A DNA stretch of 64,000 nucleotides from Pseudophaeobacter sp965641885 (GCA_965641885.1 OZ282574.1:4402001-4466000); one strand, 5' to 3'; numbered from the stretch's first letter, positions 16,414-26,179 are shown. Made by a program: numbers and translations. Notes: generated by a model not told the origin, from the sequence alone.

Positions 16414-19113
16414 ATGCTGGGTATCGGAACACTCGCCAAAAAGGTTTTCGGGACACCGAATGACCGTTTAATCAAGGCGACACGGCCGCTGGTTGCACAG
16501 ATCAACGGGCTCGAAGAGACGGTCGAGAAACTCAGCGACGAGGGTCTCAAGGCAAAGACAGAAGAGTTGCGCAAGCGGGCGCTGGATGGCGAGAAACTGG
16601 ATGCCCTGCTGCCCGAGGCCTTTGCCAATGTGCGCGAAGCGGCGCGCCGGGCGCTGGGTCTGCGGGCCTTTGACACCCAGCTGATGGGCGGGATCTTCCT
16701 GCATCAGGGTAACATCTCCGAGATGAAGACCGGTGAGGGCAAGACCCTGGTGGCGACCTTCCCGGCTTATCTCAATGCGCTGACCGGCAAGGGCGTGCAT
16801 GTGGTGACGGTGAACGAATACCTCGCCAAACGCGACGCGGAATGGATGAGCAAGGTTTTTGATGCTCTGGGCATGACCACCGGCGTGATCTGGTCGGGTC
16901 AGGCCGAAGACGAAAAGATGGCCGCCTACAAAAGCGATGTCACCTACGCCACCAACAACGAACTCGGCTTTGACTATCTGCGCGACAACATGAAGTCCTC
17001 GCTGGATCAGGTGTTCCAGTTGCAGCACAATTTTGCCATCGTCGATGAGGTCGACTCGATCCTGATCGATGAGGCCCGCACGCCCCTGATCATTTCTGGT
17101 CCGGCCGAGGATCGCTCCGAACTCTATACCTCGATCGACAAGATGATCCCCTTCTTGTCTGATGTGCACTACGAGATTGACGAAAAAACGCGCGGTGTCA
17201 CCTTTACCGAAGAGGGAAATGATTTCCTTGAGCAAAAGCTTCTGGAGCATGGTCTGCTGCCAGAAGGCGCCTCCTTGTATGATCCCGAGAGCACCACCGT
17301 GGTGCATCACGTGAACCAGGCGCTGCGGGCGCATAAGCTGTTTCAGCGCGACAAGGACTATATCGTGCGCGACGGCGAAGTGGTTCTGATCGACGAATTT
17401 ACTGGACGGATGATGGCGGGACGGCGCCTGTCCGAAGGTCTGCACCAGGCGATTGAGGCCAAAGAAGAGGTCACGATCCAGCCGGAAAACACCACATTGG
17501 CCTCAGTGACCTTCCAGAACTACTTCCGTCTCTATGATCGTTTGTCGGGCATGACCGGCACCGCTCTGACAGAGGCCGAAGAGTTTTCCGAGATCTACGG
17601 CCTTGGCGTGGTCGAGGTGCCAACCAACCGCCCCATCGCGCGGGTGGATGAGGATGACCGGGTTTATCGTACGGCGGCCGAAAAATTCCAGGCCATGATT
17701 GATGAAGCAAAGATTGCCCATGCCAAGGGGCAACCGGTGCTTCTGGGGACCACTTCGATTGAGAAGTCAGAACTGCTCAGCACTATGCTGGAAAAAGATG
17801 GCATCACCCATAACGTGCTGAACGCCCGTCACCACGAACAAGAAGCCCAGATCGTTGCCGATGCGGGTCGTTTTGGCGCCGTGACTATTGCGACCAATAT
17901 GGCGGGGCGCGGCACCGATATTCAGCTTGGCGGTAATGTCGACATGATCGTCATGGCTGCGCTTGAGGCTAACCCGGATGCTGATCCGGTTGCTCTGCGG
18001 ACTGCCGAAGAAGCCAAGCACGCGGAAGAAAAGAAGAAGGTCATCGAGGCGGGTGGTCTTTGTGTGATGGCCTCAGAGCGTCACGAGAGCCGTCGTATTG
18101 ATAACCAGCTGCGCGGCCGTTCCGGTCGTCAGGGGGATCCGGGCCGCACCTGTTTCTATCTCAGCCTCGAAGACGACCTGATGCGGATCTTTGGCTCAGA
18201 ACGTCTCGATAAGGTACTGTCGAGCCTTGGTATGAAGGAAGGCGAAGCGATTATTCACCCCTGGGTGAACAAGTCGCTTGAACGCGCCCAGGCCAAGGTC
18301 GAGGGCCGTAATTTTGACATGCGTAAAAACGTGCTCAAGTTCGACGATGTGATGAATGACCAGCGCAAGGTGATCTTTGGTCAGCGCCGCGAGATCATGG
18401 CCGCTGCAGATTTGTCAGAAATCGTGGGCGATATGCGTCACGAGGTGATCGACGAGCTGATCGACACCTATATGCCGCCCAAGACCTATGCCGAGCAGTG
18501 GGACGTTGAGGGTCTGCATGCTGCCGTGCTGGAAAAACTGAGTATGGATGCGCCGGTTGCGGACTGGGCTGCCGAAGAAGGCGTTGATGACGAGCAGATG
18601 GCCGAGCGCCTGTCTGAGGCCAGCGACCAGATGATGGCGGAAAAGACCGAAGCCTTTGGCCCGGAAAGCATGCGCAACATTGAAAAGCAGGTTCTGCTTC
18701 AGGCCATCGACGCCAAATGGCGCGAGCACCTGCTGACGCTTGAGCACCTGCGCTCGGTTGTGGGCTTTCGCGGCTATGCGCAGCGCGATCCGCTGAACGA
18801 GTATAAAAACGAAAGCTTCCAGCTGTTTGAGACCATGTTGGACTCTCTGCGCGAAGATGTGACCACACAGTTGAGCCGGGTGCGTCCAATGACCGAGGAA
18901 GAGCAGCAAAAGATGCTGTCGGAAATGGCCGCACGTCAGCTGGCTATGCAGCAGATGGCCCTGGGAGAGGCGCCTGCGCAGGCGAACCCCGAGGACGCCG
19001 CGCCCGGATTTGTCGAAGACGATCCGCAAACCTGGGGAAATCCGTCACGCAACGACAAATGCCCCTGTGGGTCGGGCAAAAAGTTCAAGCATTGCCACGG
19101 CCGCCTGAACTGA
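16414..19113 (+). CDS. secA: Preprotein translocase ATPase SecA
   Basis: An 899-residue motor of the Sec export pathway. The Walker A sequence MKTGEGKTL lies near residue 105, DEVDSILIDEARTPLIISG is the DEAD-type Walker B region, and the second ATPase lobe carries NMAGRGTDIQLGG and RGRSGRQGDPG. Preprotein-binding, scaffold and helical wing regions follow. The C-terminus has a zinc-binding SEC-C motif (CPCGSGKKFKHCHG), used for SecB binding. GGAG lies 6 bp before the ATG. Divergent from the PPIase gene; terminator at 19195. Confidence 0.97.
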   Translation: MLGIGTLAKKVFGTPNDRLIKATRPLVAQINGLEETVEKLSDEGLKAKTEELRKRALDGEKLDALLPEAFANVREAARRALGLRAFDTQLMGGIFLHQGNISEMKTGEGKTLVATFPAYLNALTGKGVHVVTVNEYLAKRDAEWMSKVFDALGMTTGVIWSGQAEDEKMAAYKSDVTYATNNELGFDYLRDNMKSSLDQVFQLQHNFAIVDEVDSILIDEARTPLIISGPAEDRSELYTSIDKMIPFLSDVHYEIDEKTRGVTFTEEGNDFLEQKLLEHGLLPEGASLYDPESTTVVHHVNQALRAHKLFQRDKDYIVRDGEVVLIDEFTGRMMAGRRLSEGLHQAIEAKEEVTIQPENTTLASVTFQNYFRLYDRLSGMTGTALTEAEEFSEIYGLGVVEVPTNRPIARVDEDDRVYRTAAEKFQAMIDEAKIAHAKGQPVLLGTTSIEKSELLSTMLEKDGITHNVLNARHHEQEAQIVADAGRFGAVTIATNMAGRGTDIQLGGNVDMIVMAALEANPDADPVALRTAEEAKHAEEKKKVIEAGGLCVMASERHESRRIDNQLRGRSGRQGDPGRTCFYLSLEDDLMRIFGSERLDKVLSSLGMKEGEAIIHPWVNKSLERAQAKVEGRNFDMRKNVLKFDDVMNDQRKVIFGQRREIMAAADLSEIVGDMRHEVIDELIDTYMPPKTYAEQWDVEGLHAAVLEKLSMDAPVADWAAEEGVDDEQMAERLSEASDQMMAEKTEAFGPESMRNIEKQVLLQAIDAKWREHLLTLEHLRSVVGFRGYAQRDPLNEYKNESFQLFETMLDSLREDVTTQLSRVRPMTEEEQQKMLSEMAARQLAMQQMALGEAPAQANPEDAAPGFVEDDPQTWGNPSRNDKCPCGSGKKFKHCHGRLN

Positions 19114-19194
19114 TCCTTTGGGGCCAGTAAAGTGGTCCCGGTAAAGACCAGGCCCCAGTATAAATCAGGCCACAGCAAAAACTATTCAAAATTG

Positions 19195-19227
19195 ACCCCG
19201 GCCTTTGGCTGGGGTTAATTATTTTGG
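19195..19227 (+). terminator. Intrinsic terminator of secA
   Basis: The stem ACCCCGGCC-TTT-GGCTGGGGT (one G-T pair) is followed by an AT-rich tail with a T-run. Confidence 0.7.
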
Positions 19228-19399
19228 TCTAGCCTCACAGCAGCATGCAGACTGTGATGGCATACCGATCTGGCGGAGTCTGTAGAATTGCGGTGAGTTG
19301 CCTGAATCTCATCCGTTGGAGGTCATAAACTGGCCTCCTTTGCCCTGTGTTATGTCCAAAGTCCCACGTCAGGTTCTGAGTTTAGGTTTGGAGTGTACA

Positions 19400-20356
19400 A
19401 TGCTGGATAAACGCACGGTTTTGATAGGCGCGGCCACCGCTGCCTGCGCCTTGGGAATTGGATTTCTGATGCAGCCTGCCGCAGTTGGAGACTCTGCAAC
19501 AGGCCTTGCTCAGGTCAGCGCGGAACCGCAGGTGCCTTTGGATCCTGCGCTTGGCTCACCGATGGAAATTGAGAAAATTACCCTGACCTCGCGGCAAAAA
19601 CTCCCTCCGATTGGCGGCAGCGAGAGCGATGTCACGGCCCAGGTCGCTACCTCTGCCGGTACGGCCTGTCGCATGCAGGCCAGCGCTAAAGCCCTGCCAG
19701 GAGCCATGGTTGCTTTGACAATTCTGGCGCCCTGTCGCGCCGGGGAACGCGTTACTCTGCATCATCAGGGTATGATGGTCACGGAAACGCTTGGGGATAC
19801 CGGCGCGTTAGAGCTCACGGTTCCGGCGCTTGCCAGCACTGCCATCTTTATTATTGAGCCAACCATGGCGCCAAAAGCGCTGCGCATTCGCACTGCTTCG
19901 GCCGGTGGTGCGGTGGTTCAGGTCGCAGTGCCGGATATGGCGCAGGTCGACCGGGTTGTGCTGCAGTGGAGCGGCAACAGCGGATTTGAGGTGCATGCCC
20001 GTGAATTTGGCGCGCAATACGGCGAGCGCGGCCATGTCTGGCACGGCGCTGACCCTGCGCGTGGCGCGGGAGAAATGGTTCAATTGGGCGATCGCGCGCA
20101 ATTGTCGCCGCGGCTGGCAGAGGTCTACAGCTTCCGGCGGGATGTAACGGCGGCGGACGGGGTTATTGAAATCAGCGTCGAGGCCGAAGTGACCGAGATC
20201 AATTGTGGTCGCGAAATAGCCGCACAGAGCCTGCGTTTTTCTCAGGGGCGGGTGCAAACCAGAGATTTGGTCCTCGAGATGCCCGATTGCACGGCGACGG
20301 GTGACTTTCTTGTGTTGAATAATCTGGTAGAACACCTGAAAATCGCAGCTAAGTGA
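19400..20356 (+). CDS. Exported/anchored protein of unknown function downstream of secA
   Basis: 318 residues. The N-terminus (MLDKRTVLIGAATAACALGIGFLMQ) is a signal peptide or anchor. The remainder is rich in beta-strand-like sequence, with paired cysteines in GTACRMQ, APCRAGE, INCGRE and MPDCTA that could form disulfides in the periplasm. Similar proteins beside secA in roseobacters have been labelled translocase, but I see no motif that supports that name. The ATG at 19400 follows GGAG by 7 bp. The next gene begins 24 bp downstream, so the two are probably one operon. Confidence 0.7.
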   Translation: MLDKRTVLIGAATAACALGIGFLMQPAAVGDSATGLAQVSAEPQVPLDPALGSPMEIEKITLTSRQKLPPIGGSESDVTAQVATSAGTACRMQASAKALPGAMVALTILAPCRAGERVTLHHQGMMVTETLGDTGALELTVPALASTAIFIIEPTMAPKALRIRTASAGGAVVQVAVPDMAQVDRVVLQWSGNSGFEVHAREFGAQYGERGHVWHGADPARGAGEMVQLGDRAQLSPRLAEVYSFRRDVTAADGVIEISVEAEVTEINCGREIAAQSLRFSQGRVQTRDLVLEMPDCTATGDFLVLNNLVEHLKIAAK

Positions 20357-20380
20357 TCTGCGGCTAATTCAGGAATTTTC

Positions 20381-21937
20381 ATGGTCAATTTTCGTGCGGC
20401 AGTGTGCGCCGCACTCCTTCTTTTTGTAACTCCTAATCTGGTACAGGCGCAGGATGTTACCCTGTCGTCTCCGGATGGGGCGGTTGAAATAACGGGCAAC
20501 CTTTTGGGGTTCGACGGTGAGTTTTACCGGGTTGAAACCAAATTTGGCGAACTGACACTGGATGGCTCTGGTGTGAGCTGCGAAGGGCCCGGCTGCCCCA
20601 GCCTGTCTGATTTTGTGGCCGAGGTCACGCTTTCGGGGTCGTCCAATATGGCCGAGGTCCTGCTGCCTGCCCTGATCGAGGGGTTTGCCCTGCGAAACGG
20701 TTTCAAAACACGCCGTGATTCGCTGCCAGGTGGGAACTTTGAATATACTTTGCTGCGCGCCGAAGGGCGCCCGGCGGCCCGGTTTTCTTTTTTGATCAGC
20801 ACGACGGACGATGGGTTCACGGATCTCATTGCGCAGGAGGCCGATATTGTCATGGCACAGCGCGAAATTCGCGCCGCCGAGCAAGAAATGGCCCGCGAGG
20901 CAGGTCTGGGAGACATGACGGCTGCCTCACGCAGCAGAATTGTGGCGCTGGATGCCCTGGTGCCGGTGGTGTCGCCCGAGAATCCAGTCACCCGTATCTC
21001 CCTTCCCAGTCTTGCCAAGGTCTTTTCAGGTGAAATCAAAAACTGGCAGGCTCTTGGCGGACCGGATGCGCCAATTTCGCTGCATATGTCAGCACCAGGG
21101 GCTGGTCTGACGCAGGCCTTTGAGGATCGGGTTCTGGCGGCCTCGGGCAAGCAGTTTTCACAGGATCTGCGCTACTATGATCGTGGCACGGCTTTGGTGC
21201 GGCGGGTCGCGACGGATCCTTTTGCCATTGGTATTACCAGTTTTTCCAATACCGGAACGACGCGGATGCTGGCTCTGACCGGGACCTGTGGGTTTGTGCT
21301 GCGCGCCAACCGTCGCACGATCAAGACCGAGGATTATCCGCTGACCTCGCCGATGTTTCTGTATCTGCCGGAGCGCCGACTGGCGAAAGTGGCACGAGAT
21401 TTTCTGGCCTATGTGCGTGGACCCGGGGCACAGATTGTGATCCGGCGGGCTGGATTTGTCGATCAGGCCCCGGAGAGGATTTCGATGAATGCCCAAGGCG
21501 ACCGGCTGACCAATGCGATCCTGGCGGCCGGACCAGAGGTGCCCCTAGGGGAATTGCAGCGTTTGGCGCATACGCTCTCTGGGTTTCGGCGTCTGAGCAC
21601 GTCTTTTCGGTTTGAAACCGGATCTGCCCGGCCCGATGCGCAATCCAGAAGCAATATCGAGCAGTTGGCGCGTGCCCTTGAAACCGGGTTGTACGATGGC
21701 AAGGTTTTGAAGTTTGTGGGTTTTTCAGATGGGCAGGGGGTTGCTGGTGCCAACCGGAAGATCGCATTGAAGCGTGCCAAAAGCGTGCGGGACAAAGTGC
21801 TGAGCACAGCAGAAACCGTGAGTGTTGAGCGGGTTGAGCTGCAGGTCGAAGCCTTTGGCGAGGCCCTGCCCATGGCCTGTGATGACAGCGCCTGGGGTCG
21901 GCAGGTCAATCGCCGTGTAGAGGTCTGGGTGCGCTAA
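20381..21937 (+). CDS. Fusion of PstS-like substrate-binding domain and OmpA C-terminal domain
   Basis: 518 residues with a Sec signal peptide ending VQAQ. Residues 25-75 form a small beta-rich region with two cysteines (GVSCEGPGC). A phosphate-binding-protein-like domain follows (about 82-375: LSGSSNMAEVLLPALIEGF, LDALVPVVSPENPV, FSGEIKNWQALGG, DPFAIGITSFS). An OmpA-type peptidoglycan-binding domain fills the last 120 residues (TSFRFETGSARPD, FVGFSDGQGVAGANRKIALKRAKSV, NRRVEVWVR). It probably binds peptidoglycan while holding a ligand-binding domain in the periplasm. Ligand unknown; no pst transporter genes are near. Confidence 0.85.
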   Translation: MVNFRAAVCAALLLFVTPNLVQAQDVTLSSPDGAVEITGNLLGFDGEFYRVETKFGELTLDGSGVSCEGPGCPSLSDFVAEVTLSGSSNMAEVLLPALIEGFALRNGFKTRRDSLPGGNFEYTLLRAEGRPAARFSFLISTTDDGFTDLIAQEADIVMAQREIRAAEQEMAREAGLGDMTAASRSRIVALDALVPVVSPENPVTRISLPSLAKVFSGEIKNWQALGGPDAPISLHMSAPGAGLTQAFEDRVLAASGKQFSQDLRYYDRGTALVRRVATDPFAIGITSFSNTGTTRMLALTGTCGFVLRANRRTIKTEDYPLTSPMFLYLPERRLAKVARDFLAYVRGPGAQIVIRRAGFVDQAPERISMNAQGDRLTNAILAAGPEVPLGELQRLAHTLSGFRRLSTSFRFETGSARPDAQSRSNIEQLARALETGLYDGKVLKFVGFSDGQGVAGANRKIALKRAKSVRDKVLSTAETVSVERVELQVEAFGEALPMACDDSAWGRQVNRRVEVWVR

Positions 21938-22038
21938 GGGAGAAGGGCATACAGCGGGCATACAGGGGGGTGGTTGGAGGATCTGTTGGGACATATCGCA
22001 CCCAATAAATTCGCACCAAATGGCTCCCGCGGCGTTTG

Positions 22039-22094
22039 GGATCATCCAAGATGATCCAAAGCGCCTTGGGCCGAGCGCGCCGCTTACGCGGCGC
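22039..22094. other. Two hairpins between convergent genes
   Basis: GGATCATC-CAA-GATGATCC (22039-22057) and GCGCCGC-TTAC-GCGGCGC (22077-22094) lie between the ends of the OmpA-fusion gene and radC. Neither has a T-tract; either could stop or stabilise transcripts. Confidence 0.5.
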
Positions 22095-22120
22095 TGGGTC
22101 TGTTGGGCCGGCCAGTGGGG

Positions 22121-22900
22121 CTAAAGCAAACCCTGGGAGCGAAAGCTGAGTTCGGTTGCGCTGCCGATGATCAGATGGTCATGCAAGACAATTCCCAGGG
22201 GGGTGAGCGCCTGATTGACCCGCTCGGTCATCTCGATATCACTCTGCGAGGGCGAAGGATCACCTGAAGGGTGGTTGTGGACCAAAATAACGGCACTGGC
22301 ATTGAGATTTAGGGCACGTTTTGCCACCTCGCGGGGGTAGACGGGGACATGGTCCACAGTGCCGCGGGCCTGTTCCTCGTCAGCGATCAGGCAATTTTTG
22401 CGGTCCAGAAACAGCACACGAAAGTGTTCGATTGTGCGATGCGCCATCACGGTGTGGCAATAATCGAGCAGGGCGTCCCAGCTGGAAATCACCTGTCGTT
22501 GCATCACCCTGGCGCGGGCCATGCGCTGGGCGGCGGCCTCCAGGATCTTGAGGTCGGTGACCAGCGCCTCGCCGACGCCTTTGACCTGGACGAGACGTTC
22601 CGGGCGGGCACTGACAACCCGGCTGAAATCCCCGAACTGTTTCAGCAATTGATGCGCAAGAGGTTTGACGTCCTGGCGTGGCAGAGAGCGAAACAGCACA
22701 AGTTCCAGCAGTTCGTAGTCGGGGATCGCTTGTGCGCCGCCCTCGCGAAACCGCTGGCGCAGGCGGCTGCGGTGGTCCTTGATATAGGAGGGCAGCTTAC
22801 CTCTGGTCACTGAGCTGTGAGGTGGCGCCTGTGGGTCCAGATCCTCGTCAGGGAACAGCGGCAGAGAGGTGGTGCCAGTGCCTGCCTCGTCCTGTGCCAT
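22121..22900 (-). CDS. radC: RadC-family JAMM-domain protein
   Basis: A 259-residue protein with a helix-hairpin-helix-like N-terminal half (LLELVLFRSLPRQDVKPLAHQLL, VKGVGEALVTDLK) and a C-terminal MPN/JAMM metal-binding domain carrying VILVHNHPSGDPSPSQSDIEMT, the HxH...SxxD set. The name comes from an E. coli repair locus, but a direct repair role has been questioned and the biochemical function is unknown. It lies 125 bp after dnaJ on the same strand with a terminator between, so it is likely separately transcribed. Confidence 0.92.
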   Translation of the reverse strand: MAQDEAGTGTTSLPLFPDEDLDPQAPPHSSVTRGKLPSYIKDHRSRLRQRFREGGAQAIPDYELLELVLFRSLPRQDVKPLAHQLLKQFGDFSRVVSARPERLVQVKGVGEALVTDLKILEAAAQRMARARVMQRQVISSWDALLDYCHTVMAHRTIEHFRVLFLDRKNCLIADEEQARGTVDHVPVYPREVAKRALNLNASAVILVHNHPSGDPSPSQSDIEMTERVNQALTPLGIVLHDHLIIGSATELSFRSQGLL

Positions 22901-22960
22901 CCGCGCCTCTCACTGGTCTTTGGGTCTGGAGGAGTAGGCTAGGAGCTAATTGCTGGCGCA

Positions 22961-22994
22961 CAAAAGAAAAACGCCCCCGCAGGGGCGCTTTTTG
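22961..22994 (-). terminator. Intrinsic terminator of dnaK-dnaJ
   Basis: The stem CGCCCC/GGGGCG with loop CGCA is flanked by A-run and T-run. Read on the minus strand it follows dnaJ and ends in TTTTTC; it could work in both directions. Confidence 0.85.
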
Positions 22995-23024
22995 TGCTGG
23001 TCTTTTGGTCGGCTTGCAAAAGGG

Positions 23025-24182
23025 TCAGCCCTTCATGCCATCCCAAAAACCTTTGACCGAGGAAAAGAAGCTGCGGGATTCGGGGTTTGTGGTGTCCTCG
23101 GAGAGGTCCTCGAATTCGCGCAGGATTTCTTTTTGCCGGATCGTCAGGTTGACGGGTGTTTCCACCGCCAGTTCGATGAACATATCCCCAACGCCACCGC
23201 CGCGCAGGGCAGGCATGCCCTTGCTGCGCAGACGCATCTGGCGACCGGACTGGCTGCCTTCGGGGATCTGCACCCGGCCACGGCCACCGTCTATGGTCGG
23301 CACCTCAATGGCGCCCCCCAGAGCGGCCTTGGCCATCGAGACAGGCACGCGACAATAGAGATTATTGCCGTCGCGCTCGAACAGATCATGCGATGTGACC
23401 TCAACAAAGATGTAGAGATCACCCGGAGGACCACCCCGCATGCCGGCTTCGCCTTCGCCAGCGAGGCGAATACGGGTGCCGGTTTCTACGCCTGCCGGAA
23501 TATTCACCGACAGCGAGCGGTCCTTTTCGACCCGGCCATGACCATGGCAGGTTTTACAGGGGTTCTTGATGATTTGCCCCAGGCCCGAACAGGTCGGGCA
23601 GGTGCGCTCAACAGTAAAGAAGCCCTGCTGCGCCCGGACCTTGCCCATACCTGAACAGGTCGGGCAGGTGGTGGGTTCGACCCCGCCTTCGGCGCCTGAG
23701 CCCTCGCAGGAGGTACAGGAGACCGAGGTCGGCACCTTGATGGTCTTGTGCAGCCCGGAATAGGCCTCTTCCAGCGAGACCCGCAGGTTGTAACGCAGAT
23801 CAGCACCGCGCGAGGCGCGTTGCCGCCCACCGCCGCCTGCCTGACCACGGCCGCCCATAAAGTCGCCAAAGAGATCGTCAAAGACATCGGAGAAGGCCGA
23901 GGAGAATTCTCCATTGCCACCGCCGCCACCCTGGCCACGCCCGCCGCCCATACCGCCTTCAAAGGCGGCATGACCAAAGCGGTCATAGGCTGCCTTTTTT
24001 TCCGGGTCTTTTAGAATTTCATGGGCCTCGTTGGCCTCTTTGAACTGCGCTTCAGCGTTTGGGTTATCGCTGTTGCGGTCAGGATGCAGTTCTTTGGCCT
24101 TCGCCCGAAAGCCCTTTTTGATTTCCTCTGCTGTGGCGCCTTTGGCCACACCGAGAACGTCGTAATAGTCGCGTTTCGACAT
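23025..24182 (-). CDS. dnaJ: Chaperone DnaJ
   Basis: A 385-residue Hsp40 co-chaperone that stimulates DnaK ATP hydrolysis. The J domain (1-70) carries HPD in KELHPDRNSD. A glycine/phenylalanine-rich linker contains several GGG runs. The cysteine-rich domain has four CxxCxGxG repeats (CTSCEGSG, CPTCSGMG, CPTCSGLG, CKTCHGHG). C-terminal substrate-binding domains complete the type I architecture. It follows dnaK after a 77-bp gap that contains a perfect hairpin. Confidence 0.97.
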   Translation of the reverse strand: MSKRDYYDVLGVAKGATAEEIKKGFRAKAKELHPDRNSDNPNAEAQFKEANEAHEILKDPEKKAAYDRFGHAAFEGGMGGGRGQGGGGGNGEFSSAFSDVFDDLFGDFMGGRGQAGGGGRQRASRGADLRYNLRVSLEEAYSGLHKTIKVPTSVSCTSCEGSGAEGGVEPTTCPTCSGMGKVRAQQGFFTVERTCPTCSGLGQIIKNPCKTCHGHGRVEKDRSLSVNIPAGVETGTRIRLAGEGEAGMRGGPPGDLYIFVEVTSHDLFERDGNNLYCRVPVSMAKAALGGAIEVPTIDGGRGRVQIPEGSQSGRQMRLRSKGMPALRGGGVGDMFIELAVETPVNLTIRQKEILREFEDLSEDTTNPESRSFFSSVKGFWDGMKG

Positions 24183-24213
24183 CGGTTTACCTCTGCTGCC
24201 TTAACGACAACGA

Positions 24214-24235
24214 GCCGGTCCGTGGTCGGACCGGC
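24214..24235 (-). promoter_or_regulatory. Hairpin in dnaK-dnaJ intergenic space
   Basis: GCCGGTCCG-TGGT-CGGACCGGC, a nine-pair perfect stem without a T-tract, lies between dnaK and dnaJ. It may lower dnaJ expression relative to dnaK by partial termination or by protecting the processed dnaK end; this is inference. Confidence 0.6.
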
Positions 24236-24259
24236 CCGCCGCCGCCAAGAGTTCAGACC

Positions 24260-26179
24260 TTAGCGCTTGTCGCCGTCCAGATCTTCGAATTCGGCATCAA
24301 CGATGTCATCATCGCCGGCGCCCGCATCTTCGTCTGCAGCGGTAGGTTCATCACCCGCCTCATCCTGAGCGGCCTTGTAGATCGCTTCACCCAGACGCAT
24401 TGCGGCTTCGGTAACGTTCTGGATGCCTGCCTTGATCTTCTCGGCAGATGCCTTTTCGCTTTCGAGGTCGTCCCGCAGAGCGGCCAGAGCAAGCTCGATG
24501 GCTTCGACAGTGGAAGGATCCACCTTGTCGCCATGCTCTTCGACGTGCTTTTCGGTCGAGTGGATCAGGCTTTCGGCCTGGTTCCGCGCTTCGATCAGCT
24601 CGCGACGTTCCTTATCGGCCTCGGCGTTGTCTTCAGCATCCTTGACCATCTGATCGATGTCGGCATCCGACAGACCACCAGAGGCTTGAATGGTGATGAC
24701 CTGCTCTTTACCGGTGCCTTTGTCCTTGGCCGAAACCGAGACGATGCCGTTTGCGTCGATGTCAAAGGTGACTTCGATCTGCGGCAGGCCGCGTGGTGCC
24801 GGTGGGATATCTTCGAGGTTGAACTGACCCAGCATCTTGTTGTCTGAGGCCATTTCGCGCTCACCCTGGAACACCCGGATGGTCACTGCGTTCTGGTTGT
24901 CTTCGGCTGTCGAGAACACCTGCGACTTTTTGGTCGGAATGGTGGTGTTGCGGTCGATCAGACGGGTGAAGACACCGCCCAGGGTTTCGATACCCAGGGA
25001 CAGAGGCGTAACATCGAGCAAAACAACGTCTTTGACGTCGCCCTGCAGAACGCCGGCCTGAATGGCGGCACCCATGGCAACCACTTCGTCAGGGTTCACA
25101 CCCTTGTGGGGCTCTTTGCCAAAGAATTTGGTCACTTCTTCGATGACGCGCGGCATGCGGGTCATACCACCAACCAGAACCACTTCGTCGATGTCAGAGG
25201 CCGACAGACCGGCGTCTTTCAGAGCGGCGGCACAGGGCTTCATCGAGGCTTTGATCAGATCGTTGACCAGGCTTTCCAGCTTGGCACGGGTCAGTTTCAT
25301 CACCATGTGCAGCGGCTGACCCGAGGAAGGGTCCATCGAGATGAAGGGCTGGTTGATTTCGGTCTGGCTCGAAGAGGACAGCTCGATCTTGGCTTTTTCA
25401 GCGGCTTCTTTCAGACGCTGCAGAGCCATCTTGTCTTTGGTCAGATCAACGCCGTGCTCTTTTTTGAACTCGCCCGCCAGGTAGTTGACGATGCGCATGT
25501 CAAAGTCTTCGCCACCCAGGAAGGTGTCGCCGTTGGTCGATTTGACTTCGAACAGACCGTCGTCGATTTCCAGGATGGTCACGTCAAAAGTACCGCCACC
25601 AAGGTCATATACCGCGATGGTCTGGGTTTCTTCTTTGTCGAGACCATAGGCCAGGGCCGCGGCTGTTGGCTCGTTGATGATGCGCAGCACTTCGAGACCG
25701 GCGATTTTGCCGGCGTCTTTGGTGGCCTGACGCTGGGCGTCGTTGAAATAAGCAGGCACGGTGATCACGGCCTGGGTCACATCCTCGCCGAGGTAGGACT
25801 CAGCGGTTTCTTTCATCTTACCAAGGATGAAAGCAGAAAGCTGCGAGGGAGAGTACTTCTCACCTTTTGCTTCGACCCATGCATCACCATTGCCACCGCT
25901 CACCAGTGTGAAGGGCAGGTTTTGTTTGTCTTTTGCGAGGTCTGCATCGTTGAACCGGCGGCCGACAAGGCGCTTCACACCAAAAATGGTGTTTTCCGGG
26001 TTTGTCACAGCCTGGCGTTTGGCGGCCTGGCCAACCAGACGTTCGTCATCAGTGAAGGCGACGATCGATGGGGTTGTGCGTGCACCTTCGGCGTTTTCGA
26101 TAACCCGCGGCTGCGAGCCATCCATGATGGCAATGCAGGAGTTGGTTGTTCCGAGGTCGATCCCGATAACTTTGCTCAT
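24260..26179 (-). CDS. dnaK: Chaperone DnaK (Hsp70)
   Basis: A 639-residue Hsp70 with the N-terminal ATPase domain (IGIDLGTTNSCIAIMDG, AVITVPAYFNDAQRQATKDA, VYDLGGGTFDVTIL, DEVVLVGGMTRMP), substrate-binding domain from about residue 390 (LLDVTPLSLGIETLGG) and a helical lid with an acidic C-terminal tail. The start is the ATG at 26177-26179 before SKVIGIDLG; further upstream in-frame codons belong to the leader. A heat-shock sigma promoter lies about 107-138 bp upstream on the minus strand. Very long open frames occur on the opposite strand, a known codon-use artefact of dnaK. Confidence 0.98.
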   Translation of the reverse strand: MSKVIGIDLGTTNSCIAIMDGSQPRVIENAEGARTTPSIVAFTDDERLVGQAAKRQAVTNPENTIFGVKRLVGRRFNDADLAKDKQNLPFTLVSGGNGDAWVEAKGEKYSPSQLSAFILGKMKETAESYLGEDVTQAVITVPAYFNDAQRQATKDAGKIAGLEVLRIINEPTAAALAYGLDKEETQTIAVYDLGGGTFDVTILEIDDGLFEVKSTNGDTFLGGEDFDMRIVNYLAGEFKKEHGVDLTKDKMALQRLKEAAEKAKIELSSSSQTEINQPFISMDPSSGQPLHMVMKLTRAKLESLVNDLIKASMKPCAAALKDAGLSASDIDEVVLVGGMTRMPRVIEEVTKFFGKEPHKGVNPDEVVAMGAAIQAGVLQGDVKDVVLLDVTPLSLGIETLGGVFTRLIDRNTTIPTKKSQVFSTAEDNQNAVTIRVFQGEREMASDNKMLGQFNLEDIPPAPRGLPQIEVTFDIDANGIVSVSAKDKGTGKEQVITIQASGGLSDADIDQMVKDAEDNAEADKERRELIEARNQAESLIHSTEKHVEEHGDKVDPSTVEAIELALAALRDDLESEKASAEKIKAGIQNVTEAAMRLGEAIYKAAQDEAGDEPTAADEDAGAGDDDIVDAEFEDLDGDKR

